From Simkania negevensis (GTDB taxonomy: Bacteria > Chlamydiota > Chlamydiia > Chlamydiales > JAFITR01): 6,974 nucleotides of DNA. The notes beneath the pieces were generated by a model. That model was not told the DNA's origin and ran no database searches. It saw only the letters and a program-made list of their open reading frames with translations. Below, one piece after another: positions 1 through 6,312 of this stretch; the first letter of the stretch is position 1; every line of letters starts with the position of its first letter. The translations under genes and the position numbers were made by a program. The stretch covers positions 1 through 6,974 of the forward strand of contig JAFITR010000080.1 in NCBI GenBank assembly GCA_017116025.1, read 5' to 3'.

Positions 1-25
1 CAAAGACTGAAACTACAAAACCGAC

Positions 26-51
26 AAAAACGGACAGCGCTTCTGTTGTCC
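26..51 (-). terminator. weak Rho-independent terminator candidate after clpC
   Basis: On the minus strand GGACA (51-47) can pair with TGTCC (36-32) around a loop of about ten bases. After one C and one G comes a run of five T (30-26). The stem is only 5 bp with no long GC core, so this would be an inefficient terminator or merely a 3'-end hairpin. It is the only terminator-like structure in the 102 bp after clpC, and its 5' arm belongs to the last unit of the tandem repeat. Confidence 0.3.
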
Positions 52-91
52 CTGCTGTCTCTGTTGTCCCTATTCTGTCCCTGTTGTCCCT
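45..91 (-). repeat. degenerate 9-11 bp tandem repeat downstream of clpC
   Basis: Read on the minus strand there are five consecutive units: AGGGACAAC (91-83), AGGGACAGAAT (82-72), AGGGACAAC (71-63), AGAGACAGC (62-54) and AGGGACAAC (53-45). Three are identical and two are variants. The array starts 11 bp after the clpC stop codon, so it should lie in the 3' untranslated part of the clpC message. On the plus strand two frames are open across the array from the window edge, reaching stops at 135-137 and 190-192. The array could therefore instead encode the low-complexity tail of a convergent gene whose body lies outside the window. Function unknown; the repeat itself is seen directly. Confidence 0.7.
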
Positions 92-102
92 ATCTTACAC
101 TT

Positions 103-2619
103 TTAGGTGGGGATGGTTTCTGTTTGTGGTTCTGTAGGGCTTTCGATCTCTTGTACTTCGAAGGTGAGTTTATCATCTTCTGCGGAGATTAAGAAGCGTT
201 GCTCTTTGTTGAGGCGCATGAGAAGTTTCTCTGCGAGGGGGTCTTCGAGATTTTGTTCGATGACGCGTCGTAGTGGGCGTGCGCCGAGTTCTGGCTCGTA
301 TCCTTTCTCTACGAGGAAGTCGTGTGCTTTGTTGTCGAGTTCAATGGAGATATGCTTTCGTGAGAGCCTTCCTTCAAGTTTTTTTATTTCGATGTCGATG
401 ATCTTCCTCAGGGATGATTTATCGAGAGAGCGGAAGATGACCATGTTGTCGAGCCTGTTGACAAACTCTAGTTTGAAATGTTTCTTTGCCGCTTTGTCTA
501 TGCGATGTTGCATCTGCTCATATGTAGGGACTTCGTTTGTTGTGCCAAAACCCATCTCTGTCGACTTCCTAATCATGTCTGCACCGAGGTTGGAAGTCAT
601 GATGACGATGGTGTTGCGGAAGTTAATCTTGCGTCCGAAAGAGTCTGTGAGCCTGCCTTCTTCAAGGATCTGCAAGAGGAGGTCCATGACATCGGGGTGT
701 GCTTTCTCCACTTCGTCAAAGAGAACAACGCTGTAGGGGCGCTGGCGGATCTGTTCTGTCAGCTGTCCTCCTTCTTCATGTCCGACGTATCCGGGAGGCG
801 ATCCTGTCATCCTGCTGACAGCAAATTTCTCCATGTATTCGGACATGTCGACTTGGATAAGAGAGTCTTCGCCACCAAACATATGGATGGCCAGCTCTTT
901 TGCCATCAGTGTCTTCCCTACACCTGTCGGGCCAAGAAAGAGGAAGGAACCTGTTGGTCTTTTGGGGTCTTTGATCCCTGTACGCCCGCGGCGGATCGCT
1001 TTGCAGATGACTTTGAGTGCGTCATCTTGTCCGACAACGCGCTGTTTGAGCGTCTCTTCTAGTTGAAGAAGCTTCCTCGTCTCTTCTTCCGTCAGCTCTG
1101 TCAAAGGGATCCCTGTTTGGTGAGAGATGATGTCTGCGACGATCTCTTCGTCGACAATAGGGCGATGTTCGTCTTTTTTTGCCTCCCATTCTTTGCGCTT
1201 CTGTTGTAGAGACTCGCGCAAACTTTTCTCCTTGTCGCGTAGCTTGGCAGCTTTCTCATACTCCTGTTCGCTGATTGACTGCTCTTTGGATTTGCGCGTC
1301 TCTTCAATCTCCTGCTCAAGGTGGGAGAGGTCTTCGGGCTGTGTCATCACGCTGATCCTCATCTTTGCCCCTGCTTCATCGAGGAGGTCGATGGCTTTGT
1401 CTGGGAGGAAACGTCCGTGAACATAGCGGTCGGCGAGGTGTGAAGCAGCTTCAATGGCTTGTTGAGTAAAAATACACTTGTGGTGCTCTTCGTATTTTGT
1501 CTTGAGCCCCTGGAGGATTAAGATCGTCTCTGCAACAGAGGGAGGAGCGACCACGATCTTCTGGAAGCGGCGTTCTAGGGCAGCATCCTTCTCGATGTGT
1601 TTGCGGTATTCGTCGAGCGTTGTCGCGCCGATACATTGGATCTCTCCACGGGAGAGGGATGGTTTGAGGATATTGGAGGCATCGATTGCTCCTTCTGCTG
1701 CTCCTGCACCAACGATTGTGTGGAGCTCATCGATGAAGAGAAGCACGTTGCCGTGTTTCTTTACCTCATCCATTACCGCCTTGATGCGCTCCTCAAACTG
1801 GCCTCGGTATTTCGTGCCGGCGATCATCAAAGCAAGATCGAGAGTGATCAGGCGCTTCTTCAAAAGATTGTCGGGGACTTCAGCCTTGACAATGGCCTGG
1901 GCGAGTCCTTCGACAATGGCCGTCTTCCCTACACCCGCTTCGCCAATCAGCACAGGGTTGTTCTTCCTTCTGCGGCATAAGATGAGGATGAGTCGTTCAA
2001 TTTCTTTTTTGCGACCGATGACAGGGTCCATCTTCCCGCTGCGGCAGATCTCTGTGAGGTCGTGCCCATAGGCTTTCAACGCGGGCATCTTCTCGCCACC
2101 ACCTCCTGCCATACCACCATGTTCTGTCTTCTCCATCGACTTCGGTGTGGACATCGCCCCTATCGGAGGAAGTTGCAGGTTGAAAGTCTCCAGCTCTTTC
2201 AACACCTCTTGACGGATTTCTTTCGTGTTGACATTGAGGTTCTCAAGGACCTGGACGGCAACGCCATCTGTCTGGCGCAACAAGCCCAAAAGGAGGTGTT
2301 CTGTTCCTACATAGTTGTGGTTGAGTGCCGCTGCCTCCTCGTTGGCATACTCAAATACCTTCTTCACCCTGCCAGTAAGAGCAGGGTCGCCGTACACCTG
2401 GATTTCTGGACCATACCCTACCAGCCGCTCAACCTCCTGGCGTAGCGTTTCGTAGTCCAAGTTGAGGTTGCGCAAGACATTTACCGCAACCCCTTGGCCA
2501 AGTTTCACCAGCCCTAGAAGGACGTGTTCAGTGCCTAAGTAGTTGTGGTTTAATCTCTGTGCTTCTTTCTTAGCTAACTTGATGACTTGCTTTGCGCGAT
2601 TGGTAAATTTGTCAAACAT
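103..2619 (-). CDS. clpC: ClpC, AAA+ unfoldase of the Clp protease
   Basis: An 838-residue HSP100 ATPase that unfolds cytosolic proteins and feeds them to ClpP. Two ClpN repeats span residues 1-145, followed by a glycine-rich linker around 168-176. The first AAA+ domain has Walker A GEAGVGKT (226-233), pore loop GTKYRG (268-273), Walker B with D297/E298 and ALERRF (347-352). A short UVR-type middle segment lies near 453-490, as in ClpC and unlike the long coiled coil of ClpB. The second domain has Walker A GPTGVGKT (563-570), pore loop SPPGYVG (608-614) and Walker B with D635/E636. MGF (689-691) occupies the position of the ClpP-docking LGF/VGF loop, so ClpP partnership is expected. All nucleotide-binding motifs are intact. 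I start at the ATG at 2617-2619 because the family begins MFDKF/MFEKF and GGGTGA lies 8 nt upstream; an in-frame GTG at 2631 would add four residues. It follows murI by 53 nt. No CIRCE element or CtsR-type tandem heptamer is visible upstream. Confidence 0.97.
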   Translation of the reverse strand: MFDKFTNRAKQVIKLAKKEAQRLNHNYLGTEHVLLGLVKLGQGVAVNVLRNLNLDYETLRQEVERLVGYGPEIQVYGDPALTGRVKKVFEYANEEAAALNHNYVGTEHLLLGLLRQTDGVAVQVLENLNVNTKEIRQEVLKELETFNLQLPPIGAMSTPKSMEKTEHGGMAGGGGEKMPALKAYGHDLTEICRSGKMDPVIGRKKEIERLILILCRRRKNNPVLIGEAGVGKTAIVEGLAQAIVKAEVPDNLLKKRLITLDLALMIAGTKYRGQFEERIKAVMDEVKKHGNVLLFIDELHTIVGAGAAEGAIDASNILKPSLSRGEIQCIGATTLDEYRKHIEKDAALERRFQKIVVAPPSVAETILILQGLKTKYEEHHKCIFTQQAIEAASHLADRYVHGRFLPDKAIDLLDEAGAKMRISVMTQPEDLSHLEQEIEETRKSKEQSISEQEYEKAAKLRDKEKSLRESLQQKRKEWEAKKDEHRPIVDEEIVADIISHQTGIPLTELTEEETRKLLQLEETLKQRVVGQDDALKVICKAIRRGRTGIKDPKRPTGSFLFLGPTGVGKTLMAKELAIHMFGGEDSLIQVDMSEYMEKFAVSRMTGSPPGYVGHEEGGQLTEQIRQRPYSVVLFDEVEKAHPDVMDLLLQILEEGRLTDSFGRKINFRNTIVIMTSNLGADMIRKSTEMGFGTTNEVPTYEQMQHRIDKAAKKHFKLEFVNRLDNMVIFRSLDKSSLRKIIDIEIKKLEGRLSRKHISIELDNKAHDFLVEKGYEPELGARPLRRVIEQNLEDPLAEKLLMRLNKEQRFLISAEDDKLTFEVQEIESPTEPQTETIPT

Positions 2620-2672
2620 GGCCTTCTTCACCCGAGATCGTTGTTACTGTATGCCCTAGACATAAAGTATCA

Positions 2673-3503
2673 TCAAATATATCCGCAACAGAAATACGAA
2701 TCGATGTTGATGTCCAACAATTTGAGAGCATGCCTTTTAAAAGAATCGGTGTCGTCAGAGACGTAGCAGGTTGTTGTAGGGGGGGTGTTCGCTGTTGAGA
2801 GGAGCTGTTGCTCTTGTAATACGGTTTTTGCTGCATAAGCACAAGAAGAAGCGGAGTCTATGACGAGGGTGTTGTCCCCCAGCGCGTCTGTAAGGACTTC
2901 GGTGAGCCACGGATAGTGGGTGCATCCGAGGATGACGGTGTTTACGTCGTTGTCTTTAAGTGGCTGGAGATAGTGTTTGGCAGTGAGCAGTGTGATGGGG
3001 TGGTTGACCATATACTCTTCGACGAGAGGAACAAAGAGGGGGCAGGGGATGGGGTATAGAGAGGCGAGGGGGATCTTTTTTTTCAGCTCTTGCTGGTAGG
3101 CCTCGCTAGAGATGGTACCTTTTGTGCCGAGGATGGCAATCTTATCATTGTGGGAGGTGTGCAAAACGCGCTCTATACAGGGGGTGATGACGCCGATGAT
3201 AGGGATGTTAAAAAGGCGTTGTAAAGTATCTAAGGCATAGGCCGAGGCGGTATTACAAGCGATAATGAGCAGCTTGATCTCTTTGTCGATTAAAAAAATG
3301 CTGTTTTCTATTGCGTATCGAATGATTGTCTTGGGACTTTTATTGCCGTAGGGGACACGCGCTGTGTCGCCAAAATAGATGATGTTCTCTTTCGGAAGGA
3401 GTTCGCGTACCGCTTTGAGTACCGTCAGCCCTCCAATGCCAGAGTCGAAGATACCGATGCTTTTTTCTGACATGTTTCCAGGAGGATGCTGCAAAATTGC
3501 CAT
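2673..3503 (-). CDS. murI: glutamate racemase MurI
   Basis: A 276-residue cofactor-independent racemase converting L-glutamate to D-glutamate for the second residue of the peptidoglycan stem peptide; cytosolic. The aspartate/glutamate racemase fold is shown by FDSGIGG (19-25), with substrate and acid/base residues D20 and S21; YFGDTARVPYG (43-53); ACNTAS (82-87), with catalytic C83; and GCTHYP (193-198), with the second catalytic C194 and H196. The C-terminal YVSDD (247-251) also fits MurI. Length is normal for the family and no key residue is missing. The ATG at 3501-3503 has GAGGA 7 nt upstream. The alternative ATG at 3471-3473 would start MSEKSIGIFD, closer to many MurI proteins, but lacks a clear ribosome binding site, so I keep the longer form while noting the ambiguity. 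It sits 53 nt after the repeat-protein gene and 53 nt before clpC. Its presence argues against Chlamydiaceae. Confidence 0.95.
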   Translation of the reverse strand: MAILQHPPGNMSEKSIGIFDSGIGGLTVLKAVRELLPKENIIYFGDTARVPYGNKSPKTIIRYAIENSIFLIDKEIKLLIIACNTASAYALDTLQRLFNIPIIGVITPCIERVLHTSHNDKIAILGTKGTISSEAYQQELKKKIPLASLYPIPCPLFVPLVEEYMVNHPITLLTAKHYLQPLKDNDVNTVILGCTHYPWLTEVLTDALGDNTLVIDSASSCAYAAKTVLQEQQLLSTANTPPTTTCYVSDDTDSFKRHALKLLDINIDSYFCCGYI

Positions 3504-3556
3504 GCGTTTTTCCTCAGTGATCTCTGTGGCTCAGTGGTTTAAATTGCGCAATATCG

Positions 3557-6163
3557 CTACTCCGTGAAGGTAGAATTTTCCGCTCCTGGCCCTAGTTCGA
3601 TGTCTATAGGGATGCCGTTGCTGGTCGTTACCCTACTGATCAGGTCGCCGTAGTGGTTGTACGTTTCCCAGACGTCTTGGTGGATGCCGTAGTAGTATTT
3701 GCCTTGGGCCTTTAGCTGACCATTGGCATAGTACTCTTTTGATAAGCCGTTGGGAATGCCCTGCATGAACTCTTTTTCTGTTTCTATATTGCCGTTGCCG
3801 TAGTAGGTCTTGGCCGTCCCATTGGGAACACCGTGTGAGAATGTGGTCTCTCTCATGATCTTGCCATTCTCGTGGTAGGTTTTGGTTGCTCCTTCAAGAA
3901 TGCCATTGACGTAGGTGGATTCTGCTTGCAAATTTCCGTCAGTGTGCCAGAGTGTCATCTTGCCTTCGATTCTGCCGTTAACGAGAGGAACTTTTGATTT
4001 CTGATTCCCATTAGGGTGAAAGTCTTTCATCATCCCATTGCCGTTATCGAAGGTAGATGTTCCTGCTTTGCGCCCTGTTTCGCTATACCAGGTCCATAAT
4101 TTATGAGGTACGCCTAGGCGGTAAAAGCCGTTAGACTTCTTCTTTCCCGACTCCCAGTACTCTTCAATAGAGCCATCGGGATGTCCGCCCCAGTAATGCA
4201 TTTCCGACTTGCGCTTTTCATTGGGGTAATAGGTTTTCGATACCCCGTGAAGCTTGCCTTCAACAAAAGCAAACTCTTGTTTAAGGAGGTCCGTTTCGTA
4301 TTTTGTTTTTAACACGCCATGAATCTCCCCTTTGTCATTGAAAGGGAGAGATTGCTCCAGTGTCCCTGCGGGGAAAAACATCTCCCATTTTCCCACAGGC
4401 CTGCCGTTTTTGTAGCTTCCCTTTCTTTTAGCCATGGCAGAACCGTTTTTCTTCGCATTGTAATACTCCGCTGCGTACCCTTCTTGCACGCCTTGAACAA
4501 AAGAACCTTCCGACTGTATATTGCCGTTCAGATAGTACGAGGCCCACTTCCCATCTTGTTTATCCATCGTATATTGGCCTTCTGCGCGTATGCGTTGCGT
4601 CTCTTCGCCAGGAATGAGCGGCCAATATTCGGTTTGCTTGCCGTGCATAGCGCCTGCAGCATAGTTTGTTTCCGATTTGATTGTGCCGCGGGGAAAGTGT
4701 TCCACCCAGAGTCCATCCTTTTTACCAGCGATCAAGCTCCCTGTTGTTTTTAAGAGAGGTTCGCTGTCGTCACTCTCTTCTTTTGCCTCATCTTCTTTTG
4801 TCTCATGCCATTCCTTGTATTCCCCATGCTGTTCTCCTCCAACATAGAGCTCTTGCGCTTTTCGTTGGCCTTGTTCGTAAAAATGTTCCCACGCACCCTC
4901 TTTATTCCCGTTAACTAATCTCCCTTTGGACTTGACTCTCTTGTTAGGGAAATAGAAGGTGATAACACCATCAGGCTTGCCTTCTTTTGCTGTATACTCC
5001 GCTTCCATCTCCCCATTAGATGAAAACTCCGTGACCTTGGTATAGTTGGGATTGTCCTGATGGATGCTCTTCTTTTTGATTCTAAGGGGTTGCTCAGACG
5101 TCTTTTCCTCTTTGTCCTGTTCAGGAGGGAAGTACTCTATCCAAGTACCACTAGGCAAACCATCCTCATTTTCCCCTTCTTGAATCTTCTGCCCTTGTTC
5201 ATTGTAGACGACAAAATCGCCGTCCAATTTTCCTTCGTTAAAATGCTGCTCCAGCTCTACTTTCCCGTTGGCGTGGTATGTTGTCGTTTTGCCGTCGAGC
5301 TTTCCATTTTTATAAGAGCGCTCTATCGCCAAGACAGGAGGGTCGAGGTTGTGGAGATATTCTCTGTGGGAGCCATTACCATGTTTCAATGCCGTCTTGT
5401 GTAACACTGTCCCGTTGCCGTCTTTCCATGCCCATTGACCATCAGGGACATCGATCCTATAGTGGCCGTCAACGAGCCTCTTCCCATTTGCATCCCACAG
5501 GAGAAATTTTCCGTTTTTTGCTCCGTTCAACCATTCGACAGCCAGTGCCTTTTGCCCATTGGAATGGATGATCTCTTCCAAGCCATGTTTCTTGCCATCT
5601 TTGTAGTGCTGTTGGATAGCAACTGTCCCGTCAGGATGAAAGAGCGTGCGCGTGCTGTTGAGCTGGCCGTTGCGATAGTATTCTGTCAACAAAACCTTGT
5701 CGTCCTTGTCGAGCACCTTCCATTCGCCCGCCTTCTGTCCCAAGTGGTAATGCCCGACAGATTTGTTCCCGTTCTCTTCTGCTGAAATCCATACTCCATT
5801 CTTCGTTCCTAAACTGTATTGCCCAATCTCCTTGCCTTGACCGTCAGGGAAAAATGCTGCATATGAACCGTGTGGCATTGCTTCACTCCCCGGCTCCTTG
5901 TGCCTGACCATCTCCGTGACAGAATGGATTTTGCCATTGGAATAGAACGATACCTCTCGCGTCTTGTCGACGTCCGGAATCTCCATGGCTGGTGCTGTCG
6001 TTTGTTCTGCTGATAAGTCAGAAGGATCGAGCATAGAAGGAAGGTCGGGAAGATGAACGTCTTTATCTTGCCCTACAAGGGAAAAAAAAAAGAGTGAGCC
6101 TCCTATGCCGCACAAACAGCATAGACGCTTTAAGTTAAGTGTGGATAGGGGATTTCTCTTCAT
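3557..6163 (-). CDS. large exported MORN_2/YwqK-type repeat protein
   Basis: An 868-residue protein. Residues 1-12 are basic, 13-30 form a hydrophobic core (LCCLCGIGGSLFFFSLVG) typical of a Sec signal peptide or N-terminal anchor, and no lipobox is seen. A linker rich in Pro, Asp and Ser follows (33-68). Residues 70-850 are about 30 imperfect repeats, usually 22-24 residues, with the pattern aromatic-xx-NG-x-aromatic/hydrophobic-xxG-xx-G, as in MORN_2 repeats (COG2849, YwqK family). The repeats are most regular at 641-830; earlier ones are broken by charged insertions near 346-378 and 453-473. Annotation pipelines would probably name it a YwqK-family antitoxin, but its size, export signal and lack of an adjacent toxin make that unlikely. 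Such arrays tend to form elongated beta structures, so a surface, periplasmic or secreted binding role is an inference. The ATG at 6161-6163 is preferred because GGAGG lies 6 nt upstream; the in-frame TTG at 6169 abuts GGAGG directly. It may head an operon with murI and clpC. Confidence 0.88.
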   Translation of the reverse strand: MKRNPLSTLNLKRLCCLCGIGGSLFFFSLVGQDKDVHLPDLPSMLDPSDLSAEQTTAPAMEIPDVDKTREVSFYSNGKIHSVTEMVRHKEPGSEAMPHGSYAAFFPDGQGKEIGQYSLGTKNGVWISAEENGNKSVGHYHLGQKAGEWKVLDKDDKVLLTEYYRNGQLNSTRTLFHPDGTVAIQQHYKDGKKHGLEEIIHSNGQKALAVEWLNGAKNGKFLLWDANGKRLVDGHYRIDVPDGQWAWKDGNGTVLHKTALKHGNGSHREYLHNLDPPVLAIERSYKNGKLDGKTTTYHANGKVELEQHFNEGKLDGDFVVYNEQGQKIQEGENEDGLPSGTWIEYFPPEQDKEEKTSEQPLRIKKKSIHQDNPNYTKVTEFSSNGEMEAEYTAKEGKPDGVITFYFPNKRVKSKGRLVNGNKEGAWEHFYEQGQRKAQELYVGGEQHGEYKEWHETKEDEAKEESDDSEPLLKTTGSLIAGKKDGLWVEHFPRGTIKSETNYAAGAMHGKQTEYWPLIPGEETQRIRAEGQYTMDKQDGKWASYYLNGNIQSEGSFVQGVQEGYAAEYYNAKKNGSAMAKRKGSYKNGRPVGKWEMFFPAGTLEQSLPFNDKGEIHGVLKTKYETDLLKQEFAFVEGKLHGVSKTYYPNEKRKSEMHYWGGHPDGSIEEYWESGKKKSNGFYRLGVPHKLWTWYSETGRKAGTSTFDNGNGMMKDFHPNGNQKSKVPLVNGRIEGKMTLWHTDGNLQAESTYVNGILEGATKTYHENGKIMRETTFSHGVPNGTAKTYYGNGNIETEKEFMQGIPNGLSKEYYANGQLKAQGKYYYGIHQDVWETYNHYGDLISRVTTSNGIPIDIELGPGAENSTFTE
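3614..5956 (-). repeat. array of about 30 MORN_2-like units of roughly 24 codons
   Basis: This is the coding repeat inside the large exported protein. Parsed by hand, about 30 units run from residue 70 to 850. In the C-terminal block (3677-4243) units begin at residues 641, 665, 689, 711, 735, 759, 783 and 807, so the period is 24 residues (72 bp) with a single 22-residue unit. Examples of the core are YHENGKIMRETTFSHGVPNG (763-782) and YYANGQLKAQGKYYYG (811-826). Units differ widely in sequence, so this is an old, diverged array rather than a recently expanded DNA repeat. The unit count is approximate where insertions blur the boundaries. Confidence 0.85.
6082..6091 (-). repeat. homopolymer of ten T in the signal-peptide codons
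   Basis: The coding strand has ten consecutive T covering Phe25, Phe26, Phe27 and the first base of Ser28 of the large repeat protein, counted from the ATG at 6163. It is the longest homopolymer I noticed in the window. A gain or loss of one base would shift the frame within the signal peptide and abolish the protein. The tract is seen directly; that it acts as a contingency locus is inference. Confidence 0.9.
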
Positions 6164-6169
6164 CGGCAA

Positions 6170-6175
6170 CCTCCC
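6170..6175 (-). promoter_or_regulatory. ribosome binding site that decides the repeat-protein start
   Basis: GGGAGG on the minus strand is followed by a 6-nt spacer (TTGCCG) and then the ATG at 6163-6161, an ideal arrangement. The alternative TTG start at 6169-6167 begins immediately after this motif, with no spacer, and is therefore unlikely to be used. Confidence 0.75.
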
Positions 6176-6192
6176 GCCTTTTTGAACACTCG

Positions 6193-6222
6193 GCTATACC
6201 ACACGCCCCAGCAACGAATCAA
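6193..6222 (-). promoter_or_regulatory. candidate housekeeping promoter for the repeat gene-murI-clpC cluster
   Basis: On the minus strand TTGATT (6222-6217, four of six matches to TTGACA) is separated by 18 bp from TATAGC (6198-6193, four of six matches to TATAAT). The -10 is preceded by TGG, giving an extended -10 (TGn). Transcription would start near 6186, leaving a short leader of about 23 nt before the ATG at 6163. This was found by eye only. Confidence 0.42.
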
Positions 6223-6249
6223 GCAATAGATAGCATGCGGATGCAATAG
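6223..6249. promoter_or_regulatory. paired GCAATAG direct repeats, possible operator in the divergent spacer
   Basis: GCAATAG occurs at 6223-6229 and again at 6243-6249, exactly 20 bp apart, about two helical turns. Between them lies the palindrome GCATGC (6233-6238). The first copy abuts the candidate -35 of the leftward promoter, and the second overlaps the start of the region used by the rightward promoter candidate. This placement suits a regulator controlling both genes, but two 7-bp matches can arise by chance. Confidence 0.25.
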
Positions 6250-6252
6250 TTG

Positions 6253-6281
6253 TTGTCGTGAAAAAACGATCTGTTTAGGAT
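6253..6281 (+). promoter_or_regulatory. weak candidate promoter for the rightward gene
   Basis: TTGTCG (6253-6258) and TAGGAT (6276-6281) each match their consensus at four of six positions and are 17 bp apart. A second possible -10, TAAAAT at 6291-6296, matches five of six positions but has no good -35 and lies too close to the ribosome binding site for a comfortable leader. The region 6260-6312 is AT-rich, as expected near a promoter. Confidence 0.28.
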
Positions 6282-6297
6282 GATAAAGATTAAAATA

Positions 6298-6303
6298 GAA
6301 GGA
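6298..6303 (+). promoter_or_regulatory. ribosome binding site supporting the start at 6313
   Basis: GAAGGA lies 9 nt before the ATG at 6313-6315. It is a moderate match to the Shine-Dalgarno consensus and supports this ATG as the start of the rightward reading frame. Confidence 0.5.
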
Positions 6304-6312
6304 ATTAAGATT

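Noticed and set aside
107..2445. Several long plus-strand open frames opposite clpC (for example 478-1062 and 1478-2071)
   Set aside because: They lie antisense to a fully conserved gene, their translations are rich in Ser, Arg and Cys with no recognisable domain, and none has supporting context. They are mirror frames of clpC.
103..2619. ClpB instead of ClpC
   Set aside because: The middle segment is a short UVR-type stretch, not the long ClpB coiled coil, and an MGF ClpP-docking tripeptide is present, which ClpB lacks.
2620..2700. A separate clpC promoter, CIRCE or CtsR site in the murI-clpC gap
   Set aside because: A TATATT near 2678-2683 has no acceptable -35, and neither the CIRCE inverted repeat nor CtsR heptamers are seen.
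3513..3536. CTCAGTG present twice, 17 bp apart, upstream of murI
   Set aside because: A 7-bp direct repeat in a short gap is plausible by chance, and one copy simply overlaps the murI ribosome binding site.
3543..3552. Perfect 10-bp palindrome ATTGCGCAAT just after the repeat-gene stop
   Set aside because: It has no loop or following T run, so it is not a terminator, and a single short palindrome is not enough to call an operator.
3529..3556. GGCTCAGTGGTTTAAA resembles a tRNA D-arm
   Set aside because: No acceptor stem, anticodon arm or T-arm with the TTC motif can be placed around it within the 53-nt gap and flanking coding sequence.
4319..5785. Plus-strand open frames opposite the repeat protein
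   Set aside because: They overlap one another in different frames and show no domain pattern, while the minus-strand frame has a clear periodic protein repeat.
3614..5956. 72-bp periodicity considered as CRISPR or satellite DNA
   Set aside because: The units are protein-coding, diverged at DNA level, and lack identical repeats separated by unique spacers.
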